A stretch of DNA of 64,000 bases. Source: Kangiella sp. (GTDB lineage Bacteria; Pseudomonadota; Gammaproteobacteria; Enterobacterales; Kangiellaceae). Of this stretch, positions 38,152-46,019 are shown one piece after another (positions within the stretch are counted from its first letter, which is position 1; each line of letters begins with the position of its first letter). The stretch covers positions 62,001 to 126,000 of the forward strand of contig JANQSG010000017.1 of the NCBI GenBank assembly GCA_028284185.1, read 5' to 3'. A program made the translations under genes and the position numbers. Under the pieces are notes generated by a model. That model was not told the origin of the DNA and searched no databases. It saw nothing but the letters and a program-made list of their open reading frames with translations.

Positions 38152-39183
38152 CTATTTCACTGGAAAATAAAGGTGAGTAATTAAATCCTTCTCAGCCGTA
38201 ACTGCCGGATCAGAAACATATTGTTCCCATATATTGCCATTAGGCTCCAGATTATTTTCAGCAACATATTGAGCCAGTTTTTCGTAGGATTTACCCATAC
38301 TCATATAGGATCCAATATGCACCAATTTAACCGCTTTACCTGAATATGACAGCTTAAATTGGATCTCACTCGAATCATCGGTTTCCATCGGTAAATCGAC
38401 AGGTAAGGCTGCTTCAAAAGCCCAAAAACCTTCTTCAGGGCTGCCACCAGTAGTAATAGCTAATGGAGCGCCGGCAAAATTCAGCTGTTTTTCAGCCATA
38501 AAAGTTACTAATTTGCCATATGACTCAGCTAAAGCTTTTGAAATTTTTTCACCATCCATATCGGCCTTATTGGCAAGATAGATCAAATTTTGTGCTTCAA
38601 CCATAACTTCTTCCGGCTGCTGCACCTTATCTGCAATCTCTTGGATTGGTTCAGGATCAGGCAAAGCTTCAACCTTAGTTTTAAGATTATCCAAACCCTT
38701 TTCGTACATACCACCAATAATAGAGTCCATCATTAAACCTAGATATTTTTCGATAGGTCCGTTAAGGCTGGTATCAAAATTCCAGGTTATCTTAGTGCCA
38801 GCCATAACTGGTTCCAACTTATAGTTAGCGTAAGCTGGAGCTTGACCATCAAAAACCAATTTTAATTTAATATCCGAGTAAGGATTTGACTCGATAATTT
38901 CCTGAGTACCTTTTCCAGTTTTGTCACCATGCCATGCCAAGATGCCGCCAACCCCAGATTCAGGACCAGTAATTTCATACTTGGCATCCGGCTCCATCTC
39001 AAACCAGGGAGACCATTGGTTAAAGTTACTGGTATTATTTAGATAATTAAATAACTTTTCCGGTGAAGTATCGATCACAGTGGAGCGCTCTACATGCGCT
39101 GCTTTTGGCAAGAAAAAGCTCACCGCAAACAAAATGCCGATTAACAGCGCCAAAAATATAAATAACTTTCTTAAAAAAGCCAT
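38152..39183 (-). CDS. Membrane-anchored SRPBCC/GyrI-like two-domain protein
   Basis: 343 residues. An N-terminal membrane anchor (about residues 4-24) precedes an SRPBCC (polyketide cyclase/START-like) domain of about 140 residues with SPEKLFNYLNNTSNFNQWSPWF. After a linker, the C-terminal part (about 195-343) resembles the GyrI-like effector-binding domain, with WAFEAALPVDLP and GKAVKLVHIGSYMSMGKSYEKL. Both parts usually bind small molecules. The ATG at 39183 (MAFLRK) has a GTAGGGAC ribosome site; the longer frame does not. Confidence 0.8.
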   Translation of the reverse strand: MAFLRKLFIFLALLIGILFAVSFFLPKAAHVERSTVIDTSPEKLFNYLNNTSNFNQWSPWFEMEPDAKYEITGPESGVGGILAWHGDKTGKGTQEIIESNPYSDIKLKLVFDGQAPAYANYKLEPVMAGTKITWNFDTSLNGPIEKYLGLMMDSIIGGMYEKGLDNLKTKVEALPDPEPIQEIADKVQQPEEVMVEAQNLIYLANKADMDGEKISKALAESYGKLVTFMAEKQLNFAGAPLAITTGGSPEEGFWAFEAALPVDLPMETDDSSEIQFKLSYSGKAVKLVHIGSYMSMGKSYEKLAQYVAENNLEPNGNIWEQYVSDPAVTAEKDLITHLYFPVK

Positions 39184-39270
39184 GTCCCTACCCCCAAACA
39201 TCGTTAAAAATCATAAGCTAGCACAATTATTTTATCTTGTTAATCGGCTACTTCCTGAATTTCAAAAATA

Positions 39271-39298
39271 AAAAAAGCAGCTCGAAAGCTGCTTTTTT
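39271..39298 (-). terminator. Intrinsic terminator after the barrel protein gene
   Basis: AAAAAAGCAGCT and AGCTGCTTTTTT form a perfect stem with a CGAA tetraloop and flanking A and T tracts. It should function in both directions and sits 18 bases from the gene stop. Confidence 0.88.
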
Positions 39299-39315
39299 TG
39301 TAAGATAAATCTCAG

Positions 39316-39900
39316 TTAGAAATCGAAACGAGCTGTTAATGCATAAATATTAACATCGCTTTCAAAGCTACCTTTCAAACCTAAAGAGAAGCTATCCGTG
39401 AAAAAATAACGACCTTCAAGGTTGATAAAAGTAGATGAATCATCAAGATCCAAATATTGAGCATTAAGGCCCCATTCAAAATTATCGGTAGCCATACCAC
39501 GGAAACCCAGCACTAAGTTAGCACCAGAATCATCCGCAGAAGAACCGATAAAACCTGCATTCACTTCTGTTTCAGCCTTTACATAACCTAATTCGGCAAT
39601 AAAATCAGTAGATGATGTTACTTCAGAGTGATAACCAAAATTAATTGTTGAAAAGTCAAAATCAACATCTACGCCTAATTCATCACCACTTGTACGAACA
39701 GTATCTAATTTTGCATACCAGTTATCATTAATACCAAATGAAAATCCTGCCCCAACTCCATCTGTATCAAAATTTATTACATCAATATCAGCTTTATTCC
39801 AACCGATAGTGAAGTTGTCATAACTTATATCACTAGCAGCTACACTAGATGAAAATATTCCTGCTAATGCTAACACTAATAGTTTTTTATTCATTTTCAT
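39316..39900 (-). CDS. Small outer-membrane beta-barrel protein
   Basis: 194 residues with a signal peptide (MNKKLLVLALAGIFSSSVAA). The mature protein is made of alternating, aromatic-rich beta strands and ends in ALTARFDF, the terminal Phe that signals BAM-dependent insertion. The length fits an eight-stranded barrel of the OmpX/OmpW-like type, and acidic loops (GVDVDFDFS, YLDLDDSS) suggest a marine surface. The ATG at 39900 follows GAGGACA; the longer frame has no ribosome site. The ligand is unknown. Confidence 0.82.
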   Translation of the reverse strand: MKMNKKLLVLALAGIFSSSVAASDISYDNFTIGWNKADIDVINFDTDGVGAGFSFGINDNWYAKLDTVRTSGDELGVDVDFDFSTINFGYHSEVTSSTDFIAELGYVKAETEVNAGFIGSSADDSGANLVLGFRGMATDNFEWGLNAQYLDLDDSSTFINLEGRYFFTDSFSLGLKGSFESDVNIYALTARFDF

Positions 39901-39999
39901 TGTCCTCTCTAAATTATTATGCTTAACCATTAAGCAACTAAGATCGTAGCAAAAGTGTCAAAAAAATAGACTGATAGAAATGTACAAAAATGTAACAAA

Positions 40000-40021
40000 A
40001 AAGCAGCCCTGAGGCTGCTTT
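40000..40021 (-). terminator. Intrinsic terminator after rplS
   Basis: AAAGCAGCC and GGCTGCTTT form a perfect 9-bp stem with a CTGA loop, then T residues on the minus strand. It ends the rpsP-rimM-trmD-rplS operon. Confidence 0.87.
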
Positions 40022-40044
40022 CTAACATATTGAAAAATAAGTAA

Positions 40045-40395
40045 TTACTTCTTATCCAATTTTTCTTTAATACGTGCAGATTTACCTGAACGCTCACGCA
40101 AGTAGTAGATTTTCGCTTGACGCACATCACCACGACGCTTAACCGTAATACTATCAACCAATGGGCTGTAAGTTTGGAATGTACGCTCAACGCCTACACC
40201 CGAAGAAATTTTACGTACTGTGAATGCAGAATTAAGACCACGGTTACGCTTGGCAATTACCACACCTTCATAGGCCTGTAAACGCTCGCGGTTACCTTCT
40301 TTTACCTTAACCTGTACAACAACAGTATCACCAGCACCAAAAGATGGTACTTCTTTAGTCATTTGTTCAGCTTCTAACTGATCGATAATGTTCAT
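40045..40395 (-). CDS. rplS: Ribosomal protein bL19
   Basis: 116 residues starting [12 protein letters not shown], with [35 protein letters not shown]-type sequence (shown by [14 protein letters not shown] and [13 protein letters not shown]) and the C-terminal [19 protein letters not shown]. The ATG at 40395 gives the standard length; the longer frame adds 11 unrelated residues. It is the last gene of the conserved rpsP-rimM-trmD-rplS operon. Confidence 0.97.
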   Translation of the reverse strand: MNIIDQLEAEQMTKEVPSFGAGDTVVVQVKVKEGNRERLQAYEGVVIAKRNRGLNSAFTVRKISSGVGVERTFQTYSPLVDSITVKRRGDVRQAKIYYLRERSGKSARIKEKLDKK

Positions 40396-40476
40396 GGCTG
40401 TGCTCCTCACTTGAGCTCTACTTTTCAATAGAATAAAAACTAATAATATTTGATGAACTGAGTCTAATAAAAAGAA

Positions 40477-41235
40477 TTATGATTCCAACTCATCGATAAA
40501 TTCTTGCAACAAAATTTGTTGTTCCTCGCTTAACGAGGCGCCGTCCAACAAATCTTTGCGTCTTAACCAAGTTCTGCCCAGAGATTGCTTCAGCCTCCAG
40601 CGACGAATTTTTTCGTGGTCACCAGTTAGCAATATGTTTGGAACCTGTTTGCCCTCAAATACCTCAGGGCGCGTATAGTGCGGATGGTCTAACAAAGTTA
40701 CTCCATCGCCACTAAACGAATCCTCAACCGCCGACTGCTCATGCCCGAGAACATCAGGCATTACGCGAACAACCGCGTCGATTACGGCCATAGCCGCAAC
40801 TTCCCCTCCACTAAGAACAAAATCGCCGAGAGAGATTTCCTGGTCGATTTCCGACTCAATCACCCGCTCGTCAACTCCTTCATAGCGCCCTGCTACCAGT
40901 AGCAGATTTGGCTTTTTTGCCAATTCCTGAACCAGCTTTTGATCTAACTTTTTACCTTGCGGTGAAAGATAGACTTTATGCACCGGTTCACCATCAATTG
41001 CCAATTTAGAATCGGCAAATCGAATCGCTTGGGTTAATGGCTCGGTCATCATTAACATGCCTGGCCCGCCCCCATAAGGTCGATCATCCACCATACGATG
41101 TTTATCACGAGTAAAGTCTCTAGGGTTAGTCACCTCAAACCCCACTTTACCTTTTTGAATGGCTCTGCCTACTACACCTTGTTTGGTTACCACATCAAAC
41201 ATCTGCGGAAACAAGCTGATCACATGAATATTCAT
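40477..41235 (-). CDS. trmD: TrmD, tRNA (guanine-37-N1)-methyltransferase
   Basis: SPOUT-class methyltransferase, 252 residues. The trefoil-knot motifs [12 protein letters not shown] and [15 protein letters not shown] and the early [14 protein letters not shown] are all present. It methylates G37 of several tRNAs to prevent frameshifting. The order rimM-trmD-rplS is the standard one. Confidence 0.97.
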   Translation of the reverse strand: MNIHVISLFPQMFDVVTKQGVVGRAIQKGKVGFEVTNPRDFTRDKHRMVDDRPYGGGPGMLMMTEPLTQAIRFADSKLAIDGEPVHKVYLSPQGKKLDQKLVQELAKKPNLLLVAGRYEGVDERVIESEIDQEISLGDFVLSGGEVAAMAVIDAVVRVMPDVLGHEQSAVEDSFSGDGVTLLDHPHYTRPEVFEGKQVPNILLTGDHEKIRRWRLKQSLGRTWLRRKDLLDGASLSEEQQILLQEFIDELES

Positions 41236-41262
41236 TTGAAACAGCCCTTATACCCAATGCGT

Positions 41263-41787
41263 TTATACATAGTCAGTTTGCCAATCAACCGTGATTAATT
41301 TCTCGGTTAAATCCACCTTCATAACACTGTAATCCAGTACAAATGGGATCAGAATTTCTTCTTTTCCAACGGCTTTCACCACCAATACATCGTTTGCACC
41401 AGTTTCCATCAGTTTCTTAACTACACCAAAGTCTTCACCTTGCAAGTTAACCACTGATAATCCGATTAGATCACGCCAATAATAATCGTCGCCTTCTAAT
41501 TCAGGAAGTTGTGATTCATCAATGGCTAGCTCGTTACCGTGATAACTTTCTGCCAAATTACGATCATCACAATCTTTAATATGAGCAACGACAGTTTTGC
41601 CCTGCTCACGCCCATTGGTAATTTCAAGCGGTTGCCATTGGCCTTTTACTTTCATGTACCAGGGGTTATAGGAAAGAATATTTTCCTTTGGATCGGTATA
41701 AGAATAAACCTTAACCCACCCTTTGATGCCATATGCGCCGTTAATCTTGCCAACCACTAAAGGTTTGAAATTTTCCGGCAATGGCAT
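41263..41787 (-). CDS. rimM: RimM, 16S rRNA processing protein
   Basis: 174 residues with the N-terminal RimM domain (VVGKINGAYGIKGWVKVYSYTD) and a C-terminal PRC-barrel (YYWRDLIGLSVVNLQGEDFG, LIPFVLDYSVMKVDL). It assists 30S head assembly with S19. The ATG at 41787 is preferred; the longer frame starts with TTG inside the presumed ribosome site. It sits between rpsP and trmD, as expected. Confidence 0.95.
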   Translation of the reverse strand: MPLPENFKPLVVGKINGAYGIKGWVKVYSYTDPKENILSYNPWYMKVKGQWQPLEITNGREQGKTVVAHIKDCDDRNLAESYHGNELAIDESQLPELEGDDYYWRDLIGLSVVNLQGEDFGVVKKLMETGANDVLVVKAVGKEEILIPFVLDYSVMKVDLTEKLITVDWQTDYV

Positions 41788-41844
41788 TTTGCTCTCTACC
41801 AAGATTGGCTCTTAACCAAAATTCTTAATAAATCAAGAGCTAAA

Positions 41845-42090
41845 TTATGCAGCTGCGTTATCTTTCAACAACTTAGCAACACGAGCGCTTGGTTTTGCAC
41901 CTTGGCCAACCCAATGTTCAACACGCTCAGCATCAACGCGTAAACGCTCTTCTTGACCGCGAGCAACAGGGTTAAAGAAACCCACACGCTCAATAAAACG
42001 GCCATCACGCTTCATACGTTGATCAGCAACTACTAAGTGGTAAAAAGGGCGTTTTTTAGAACCGCCACGAGCTAAACGAATGACTACCAT
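41845..42090 (-). CDS. rpsP: Ribosomal protein bS16
   Basis: 81 residues starting [23 protein letters not shown], cut here as its key parts [15 protein letters not shown] and [13 protein letters not shown]. First gene of the rpsP-rimM-trmD-rplS operon. Upstream, ffh, its frequent neighbour, is separated by an accessory stretch of about 4 kb. Confidence 0.96.
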   Translation of the reverse strand: MVVIRLARGGSKKRPFYHLVVADQRMKRDGRFIERVGFFNPVARGQEERLRVDAERVEHWVGQGAKPSARVAKLLKDNAAA

Positions 42091-42240
42091 CGTTTAAATC
42101 CTCTATTTTAACTACAAAAAAGCCGTGAAAACGCCGTATTTTGGGGTTTTCAAAGACTTACAAATTTTTAAGAGCGCGAATTTTACATGAAAACCAGAGC
42201 TTTGGGAAATGCTTTTTGCTAACAAATAAAGGATATTTAC

Positions 42241-42311
42241 GTCATTACGAGCAGCATTGCGACGAAGTAATTTATTTAAGATTGCCGCATCACTCTGTGG
42301 CTCGCAATGAC
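42241..42311. repeat. Short dispersed palindromic element with 12-bp inverted ends
   Basis: GTCATTACGAGC (42241-42252) and GCTCGCAATGAC (42300-42311) are inverted repeats with one mismatch, and the interior carries GACGAAGTAA and AGATTGCCGC. I recall such sequences (GTCATTGCGAGC...GAAGCAATC...GCTCGCAATGAC) as a widespread non-coding repeat in very different bacteria. It lies between rpsP and the accessory segment. The rest of this 335-base gap should hold the rpsP operon promoter; no other feature was seen. Confidence 0.65.
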
Positions 42312-42425
42312 TGAAGGATATTATTTCCACTTTCAAAAATCTTGTTACAGTTTTTCACAGACCAAAACACCAATAAATGTTAAAATACCCTTATAAATCA
42401 AATAATTAATCTAAAAGGATACTCT

Positions 42426-42764
42426 ATGAATTACGTTTATATTGGCATGGCAGGCCATATTACCTGCATTGATAAATCCACTGGTAATGAAATCTGGCGC
42501 ACCAAACTAAAAAAAGGCAGCTCGCTGACCAATCTAGTCAAAGAAGGCAATCAAATTATTGCTTATTCCGGCGGTCACCTATTCGCTCTCAACGCCCTAA
42601 CTGGCGAGATCCAATGGAAAAATGAACTCAAAGGTCTTGGTTATAGCTACTGCATTATCGCTGGCTCTGAACAAACAACAGGAGCATCAGCCAGTGCCGC
42701 TTCAGCCCAACAAGCCGCTGCGGCTGCAGGAGCAATAACTGCAACAACTGCAGCTGGCTCTTAA
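42426..42764 (+). CDS. Mini PQQ-type beta-propeller protein (two blades)
   Basis: 112 residues without a signal peptide. Two repeats of the PQQ/quinoprotein type are seen: HITCIDKSTGNEIWRTKL and HLFALNALTGEIQWKNEL, separated by about 40 residues. A low-complexity tail rich in Ala, Ser, Thr and Gln (ASASAASAQQAAAAAG) follows. A full propeller needs six to eight blades, so this protein must oligomerise, bind elsewhere or be a remnant. The start has an AAAAGGA ribosome site. I know of no function. Confidence 0.75.
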   Translation: MNYVYIGMAGHITCIDKSTGNEIWRTKLKKGSSLTNLVKEGNQIIAYSGGHLFALNALTGEIQWKNELKGLGYSYCIIAGSEQTTGASASAASAQQAAAAAGAITATTAAGS

Positions 42765-42781
42765 CCAAGTTATTAAATAGA

Positions 42782-42810
42782 CTGCTCTTTTGAATCGATC
42801 AAAAGTGCAG
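42782..42810. repeat. Long palindrome after the mini-propeller gene
   Basis: CTGCTCTTTTGA and TCAAAAGTGCAG form a 12-base stem with one mismatch around ATCGA. No T run follows, so it is a weak terminator candidate. It may be a protein-binding site or 3' stabilising hairpin. The following 200 bases to the next gene show nothing else recognisable except the GTTATAC box at 43000. Confidence 0.5.
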
Positions 42811-43013
42811 CTCGCCTAGCTTCGATAACTTCTTAATGGGTTGATTAATAAGTAAATTTTAATTTTAAAAATTTAAATAACGAGATCCGCTAATCCTAAA
42901 AATACGACTGCAAGAAGTGCCATGGCATCTACAAAACTGACACTTCAAAAATATGTCCTTATAAATTAAGGTGTTACAATCGAATTCATGTATTACTATG
43001 TTATACGTAAAAA

Positions 43014-43406
43014 ATGTTAAACCATAGTGCAGAAGAAATAACGGAGCTAAAGCATATTGATCTTTGGGAATCATATGTCCTTGGCTGGGAGTGCGTTGAA
43101 GATAACCTCCATATAAATATCGAAGCGGTATTGCTGCCTGATCATGAAGCATATACAAAGCCAACTCCAGATTTATGGGCTTGCTACAAAAAAGGAACTC
43201 TACAATTTAAAGAAGTTTCATCTCTTGAGGGGTATGAAGAATTGAAATCGGATAGGCCTGCAACTGATGCAGCTGGAGAAAAGGACTATGGGCATATTGA
43301 AGAGTTTAATTTCACAAAGCTTGGTGACTACTACTTTCAAATTGAGTTAGCAGGTTTTTTAAAGTTCAAGGCAAAAGGGGTCAAATTTGTATACACAAAC
43401 GTATAA
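43014..43406 (+). CDS. Cassette gene 1: acidic protein of unknown function
   Basis: 130 residues, acidic, with no signal peptide or membrane helix and no family that I recognise. Features are ITELKHIDLWESYVLGWECVED and a C-terminal beta-rich YYFQIELAGFLKFKAKGVKF. GTTATAC lies 8 bases before the start. Its exact complement GTATAAC contains the stop codon. This is how integron cassettes end, with the stop inside the recombination site. A single gene in its own unit fits a cassette origin. Confidence 0.7.
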   Translation: MLNHSAEEITELKHIDLWESYVLGWECVEDNLHINIEAVLLPDHEAYTKPTPDLWACYKKGTLQFKEVSSLEGYEELKSDRPATDAAGEKDYGHIEEFNFTKLGDYYFQIELAGFLKFKAKGVKFVYTNV

Positions 43407-43472
43407 CAAGGCCAACCACAATCGCCCACAAAAAGCGCGGGCTGGACTCGCTATCGCTCGCCTGTGTTGGCG
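43401..43472 (+). repeat. attC-like recombination site 1
   Basis: It runs from GTATAACAAG (43401) to GTTGGCG (43466-43472). GCCAACCACA near the left end can pair with TGTGTTGGC at the right end with one bulged base. The centre CTGGACTCGCT...CGCTCGCC resembles the loop of many proteobacterial attC sites. A long imperfect palindrome with a bulge, between two small same-direction genes, is the attC signature. The end boxes deviate from consensus. Confidence 0.5.
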
Positions 43473-43488
43473 GCGGCTCCCATAGAGA

Positions 43489-44019
43489 ATGGACTACTTT
43501 ACTTACAATACGTATGCCGAAAATGTAAAAGCCGCCGAACACTTTTTGGCAATGGCAAATGAACACAAATTAGGGCAGAGGTGGAATTTGGTTGGCTCCG
43601 TTGTATTTTCTGCATTTTCAATAGAAGCTTTTCTAAATCACGTTGGAGAAGAGCAGGACGGAGCCTGGAAGGACTGGGATACAAAAAATCGACCAAATTC
43701 CGAAGCTAAACTAATGCGTCTGAATATAACATTAAATAAGAACTTGAAAGCTCAATTTACAGAGCTGTTCAAGCTCAGAGATATGGTCGCACATGGGAGA
43801 ACTATTACGGTTGCGAAAAATGTACGTAATCCACAAAATAACCTAAAAGGAGCCATAAATAACCTTTCTTCTGAATTCGAATCTAGAACGACTTTAAAGA
43901 AAGTAACAGAATTGGTGCTAGGCACAAAAAAAATTATTGAGTTTATTAATAATAGCACCCTAGAGTTATCAAATCACAAACTTTGGAGCATTGGTAGTGG
44001 CCGTCTCAGAACGTCATAG
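43489..44019 (+). CDS. Cassette gene 2: HEPN-like protein
   Basis: 176 residues, all-helical. The segment FSAFSIEAFLNHVG followed later by LFKLRDMVAHGRTI gives an RDMVAH motif (Arg, four residues, His), the Rx4-6H signature of HEPN domains, many of which are RNases in toxin-antitoxin and defence systems. No obvious antitoxin is adjacent. The stop codon TAG overlaps the GCCCAAC box of the next site. HEPN assignment rests on this motif and the helical pattern only. Confidence 0.65.
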   Translation: MDYFTYNTYAENVKAAEHFLAMANEHKLGQRWNLVGSVVFSAFSIEAFLNHVGEEQDGAWKDWDTKNRPNSEAKLMRLNITLNKNLKAQFTELFKLRDMVAHGRTITVAKNVRNPQNNLKGAINNLSSEFESRTTLKKVTELVLGTKKIIEFINNSTLELSNHKLWSIGSGRLRTS

Positions 44020-44092
44020 CCCAACAAAAGTGTCATGTACGCCCGCTAAAAGCGCAAGCTGGGATCTCCGGTCTCATATACTAGCGTTATCC
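44019..44092 (+). repeat. attC-like recombination site 2
   Basis: GCCCAAC (44019-44025) exactly fits the RYYYAAC box of attC sites. The site ends at GTTATCC (44086-44092), a near-match to GTTRRRY, giving 74 bases, a normal attC size. Inside, CCCGCT and AGCTGGG pair with one extra base, the type of bulge that orients integrase. The stop of the upstream gene is within the left box. Confidence 0.55.
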
Positions 44093-44148
44093 GCACCGAT
44101 GACTCGACAATCATTTTCGCTTGTTACTCAAACGATAAGGAGCCAAAC

Positions 44149-44514
44149 ATGAAGACCACGCATGAGCACGATGAACGAATTGCTAACCTGACTTTTGCTT
44201 CTGTCTATCCGTTTTATGTTGCGAAGATAGAAAAGAAAGGGCGAGCTATTGACGAACTTCATCAGGTAATTTCATGGCTTACAGGATTCAGCGAGGCCAA
44301 ACTGCAAGCTCTGATTGAAAATAAGGTTACATTTCGACAATTTTTCGCTGAAGCAACGGTCAATCCAAGTGCAAGTCTGATTACTGGTGTCATCTGTGGG
44401 TATCGAGTAGAAGAAATAGAAACTCCTTTGACCCAACAGGTTCGATACTTGGATAAATTAGTGGATGAGCTGGCAAAGGGACGCAAGATGGAAAAAATCT
44501 TGAGGACTTCCTAG
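44149..44514 (+). CDS. Cassette gene 3: DUF2200 family protein
   Basis: 121 residues that match DUF2200: [23 protein letters not shown], cut here to its parts [29 protein letters not shown] and [21 protein letters not shown]. Function unknown. An AAGGAGCC ribosome site precedes the ATG. It follows attC-like site 2. After the stop the boundary is blurred: GCTAACTAAT and ACCTAAC (44565-44571) hint at a degraded third site. Confidence 0.85.
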   Translation: MKTTHEHDERIANLTFASVYPFYVAKIEKKGRAIDELHQVISWLTGFSEAKLQALIENKVTFRQFFAEATVNPSASLITGVICGYRVEEIETPLTQQVRYLDKLVDELAKGRKMEKILRTS

Positions 44515-44673
44515 CGCAATGCTAACTAATAATAGAGCAAAGTAAAGTTGCCCTGCAGGCGGGCACCTAACCAAGCCTAAAGATTATTCTTTCTTAAATT
44601 AAGCTGTTCCAAACAGCTTAGTGTGTTATGTTTTGTGTACAGCTATTTATTCTAAAAAGGACACTCCATAAAT

Positions 44674-45984
44674 ATGAAAAGAAGAGATTTTTTAAATGCC
44701 TCCGTTAAGTCTGGCGCAACGGTAACCCTAAGTAGTTTACTATTTCAATTACAAGGCTGCTCCTTGCAAGATAAAAAATCCATTCGAGATCAGCATCAGT
44801 TAATAGACGATCCTAAGGAAATTTGTAATTTACCGAAAGACTTTAGCTACAAAGTTATTTCAACTATGGGCGAAACCATGTCCGATGGCTTAAAAGTTTC
44901 TGATTATCATGATGGTATGGGTTGTTTTGCAGGACCCGATGGTGGTGTGATTCTAGTGCGAAATCATGAAATTCGTACGGGTATAACTTACAATCCGGAA
45001 AGAGATAAACCCTCTCCTTTACCAGAATTTGCTTATGATTCAAAAGCCAGTGGCGGCACTGTTACCATTTACCTGGATAAGGATCTGAACCTTATCAAAC
45101 ACTACCAAAGTCTAACCGGAACCATTTTAAATTGTGCAGGCGGTACCACTCCCTGGGGCACCTGGATTAGTTGCGAAGAAGCTGGCGACGAAGGCTGGTT
45201 TATGGGCAAACGCCATGGTTATGTGTTCGAAGTTGACCCAACAAAGCCTATCCAAAAAGCTGAACCATTAAAAGCTATGGGCCGTTTTAATCATGAAGCC
45301 ATAGCGGTAGATCCGGAAACAGGCATTGTTTATCTGACCGAAGATGAAAAAACTGGCTGTTTTTATCGTTTTATTCCCAAAGTCAAAGACCAATTGAATC
45401 AAGGTGGTGAATTACAGGCACTGAAATTTGTTGATCCTTCGATTAAGCATACGACCTTTGATGGCTTAAGCTTAAACAAAAGCTATGCCTGTGAATGGGT
45501 AACGGTTGATGAGCCGGATCCTGAAGAAGATAATATACGTTTTCGGGCACAAGCCAAAGGCGCTGCAGTTTTCGTACGCGGCGAAGGCTTAAGCATCGAT
45601 CAAGATGGCATTTACTTTACCTGTACCGAAGGCGGTCAGGCAAATAAAGGCCAGGTTTTTTGTTATAAACCCAACTCAGATAACCTAACAGGGAATATCG
45701 AATTACTTTATGAATGCTCGGAAAACACTATTTTGGCCATGCCTGATAACCTCACGGTTAGTCCCTGGGGTGATTTAATTATCTGCGAAGATAATGGTCA
45801 TAAAGAGCAATTTATTGTTGGTCTGACAAAAGATGGTAATAGCTACGTGATCGCTTCCAATCGGCAATCCGAATGGGCTGGCGTTTGCTTCTCTCCTGAT
45901 GGTAAAACCATGTTTGCCAATATTCACAAACAGCCAGGAATGACGCTAGCCATACAAGGAGATTGGAGTCAATTACACACTTAG
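44674..45984 (+). CDS. PhoX-like (DUF839) Tat-exported protein
   Basis: 436 residues. A Tat signal MKRRDFLNASVKSGATV is followed by a hydrophobic stretch and a Cys (QLQGCS) that may be a lipobox. The PhoX propeller pattern is clear: DYHDGMGCFAGPDGGVILVRNHE, shown by GMGCFAG and VRNHE, then GTILNCAGGTTPWGTWISCEE, GRFNHEAIAVDPETG, YLTEDE, GAAVFVRGEG and NLTVSPWGDLIICED. The NCAGGxTPWGTWISCEE and NHE motifs hold calcium/iron ligands in PhoX phosphatases. It is likely a periplasmic or surface phosphatase. Regulation by phosphate is not visible. Confidence 0.87.
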   Translation: MKRRDFLNASVKSGATVTLSSLLFQLQGCSLQDKKSIRDQHQLIDDPKEICNLPKDFSYKVISTMGETMSDGLKVSDYHDGMGCFAGPDGGVILVRNHEIRTGITYNPERDKPSPLPEFAYDSKASGGTVTIYLDKDLNLIKHYQSLTGTILNCAGGTTPWGTWISCEEAGDEGWFMGKRHGYVFEVDPTKPIQKAEPLKAMGRFNHEAIAVDPETGIVYLTEDEKTGCFYRFIPKVKDQLNQGGELQALKFVDPSIKHTTFDGLSLNKSYACEWVTVDEPDPEEDNIRFRAQAKGAAVFVRGEGLSIDQDGIYFTCTEGGQANKGQVFCYKPNSDNLTGNIELLYECSENTILAMPDNLTVSPWGDLIICEDNGHKEQFIVGLTKDGNSYVIASNRQSEWAGVCFSPDGKTMFANIHKQPGMTLAIQGDWSQLHT

Positions 45985-45989
45985 TTAGC

Positions 45990-46015
45990 GTAGGGTGCGT
46001 CTTGACGCACCCTAC
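45990..46015. terminator. Bidirectional hairpin between the PhoX-like gene and ffh
   Basis: GTAGGGTGCGTC and GACGCACCCTAC are perfect 12-base inverted repeats around TT. The two genes converge here with 35 bases between their stops, so it can serve both. GGTGCGTCNNGACGCACC-type palindromes are also common dispersed repeats in bacteria. A T run is weak, so termination is probable but not certain. Confidence 0.65.
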
Positions 46016-46019
46016 TTTA

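Noticed and set aside
39930-40190. 86-codon minus-strand frame upstream of the barrel protein
   Set aside because: It overlaps rplS in another frame and shows no protein-like features.
42782-42810. Palindrome as an integron attI or first attC site
   Set aside because: It lacks the GTTRRRY-type end boxes and the spacing of recombination sites.
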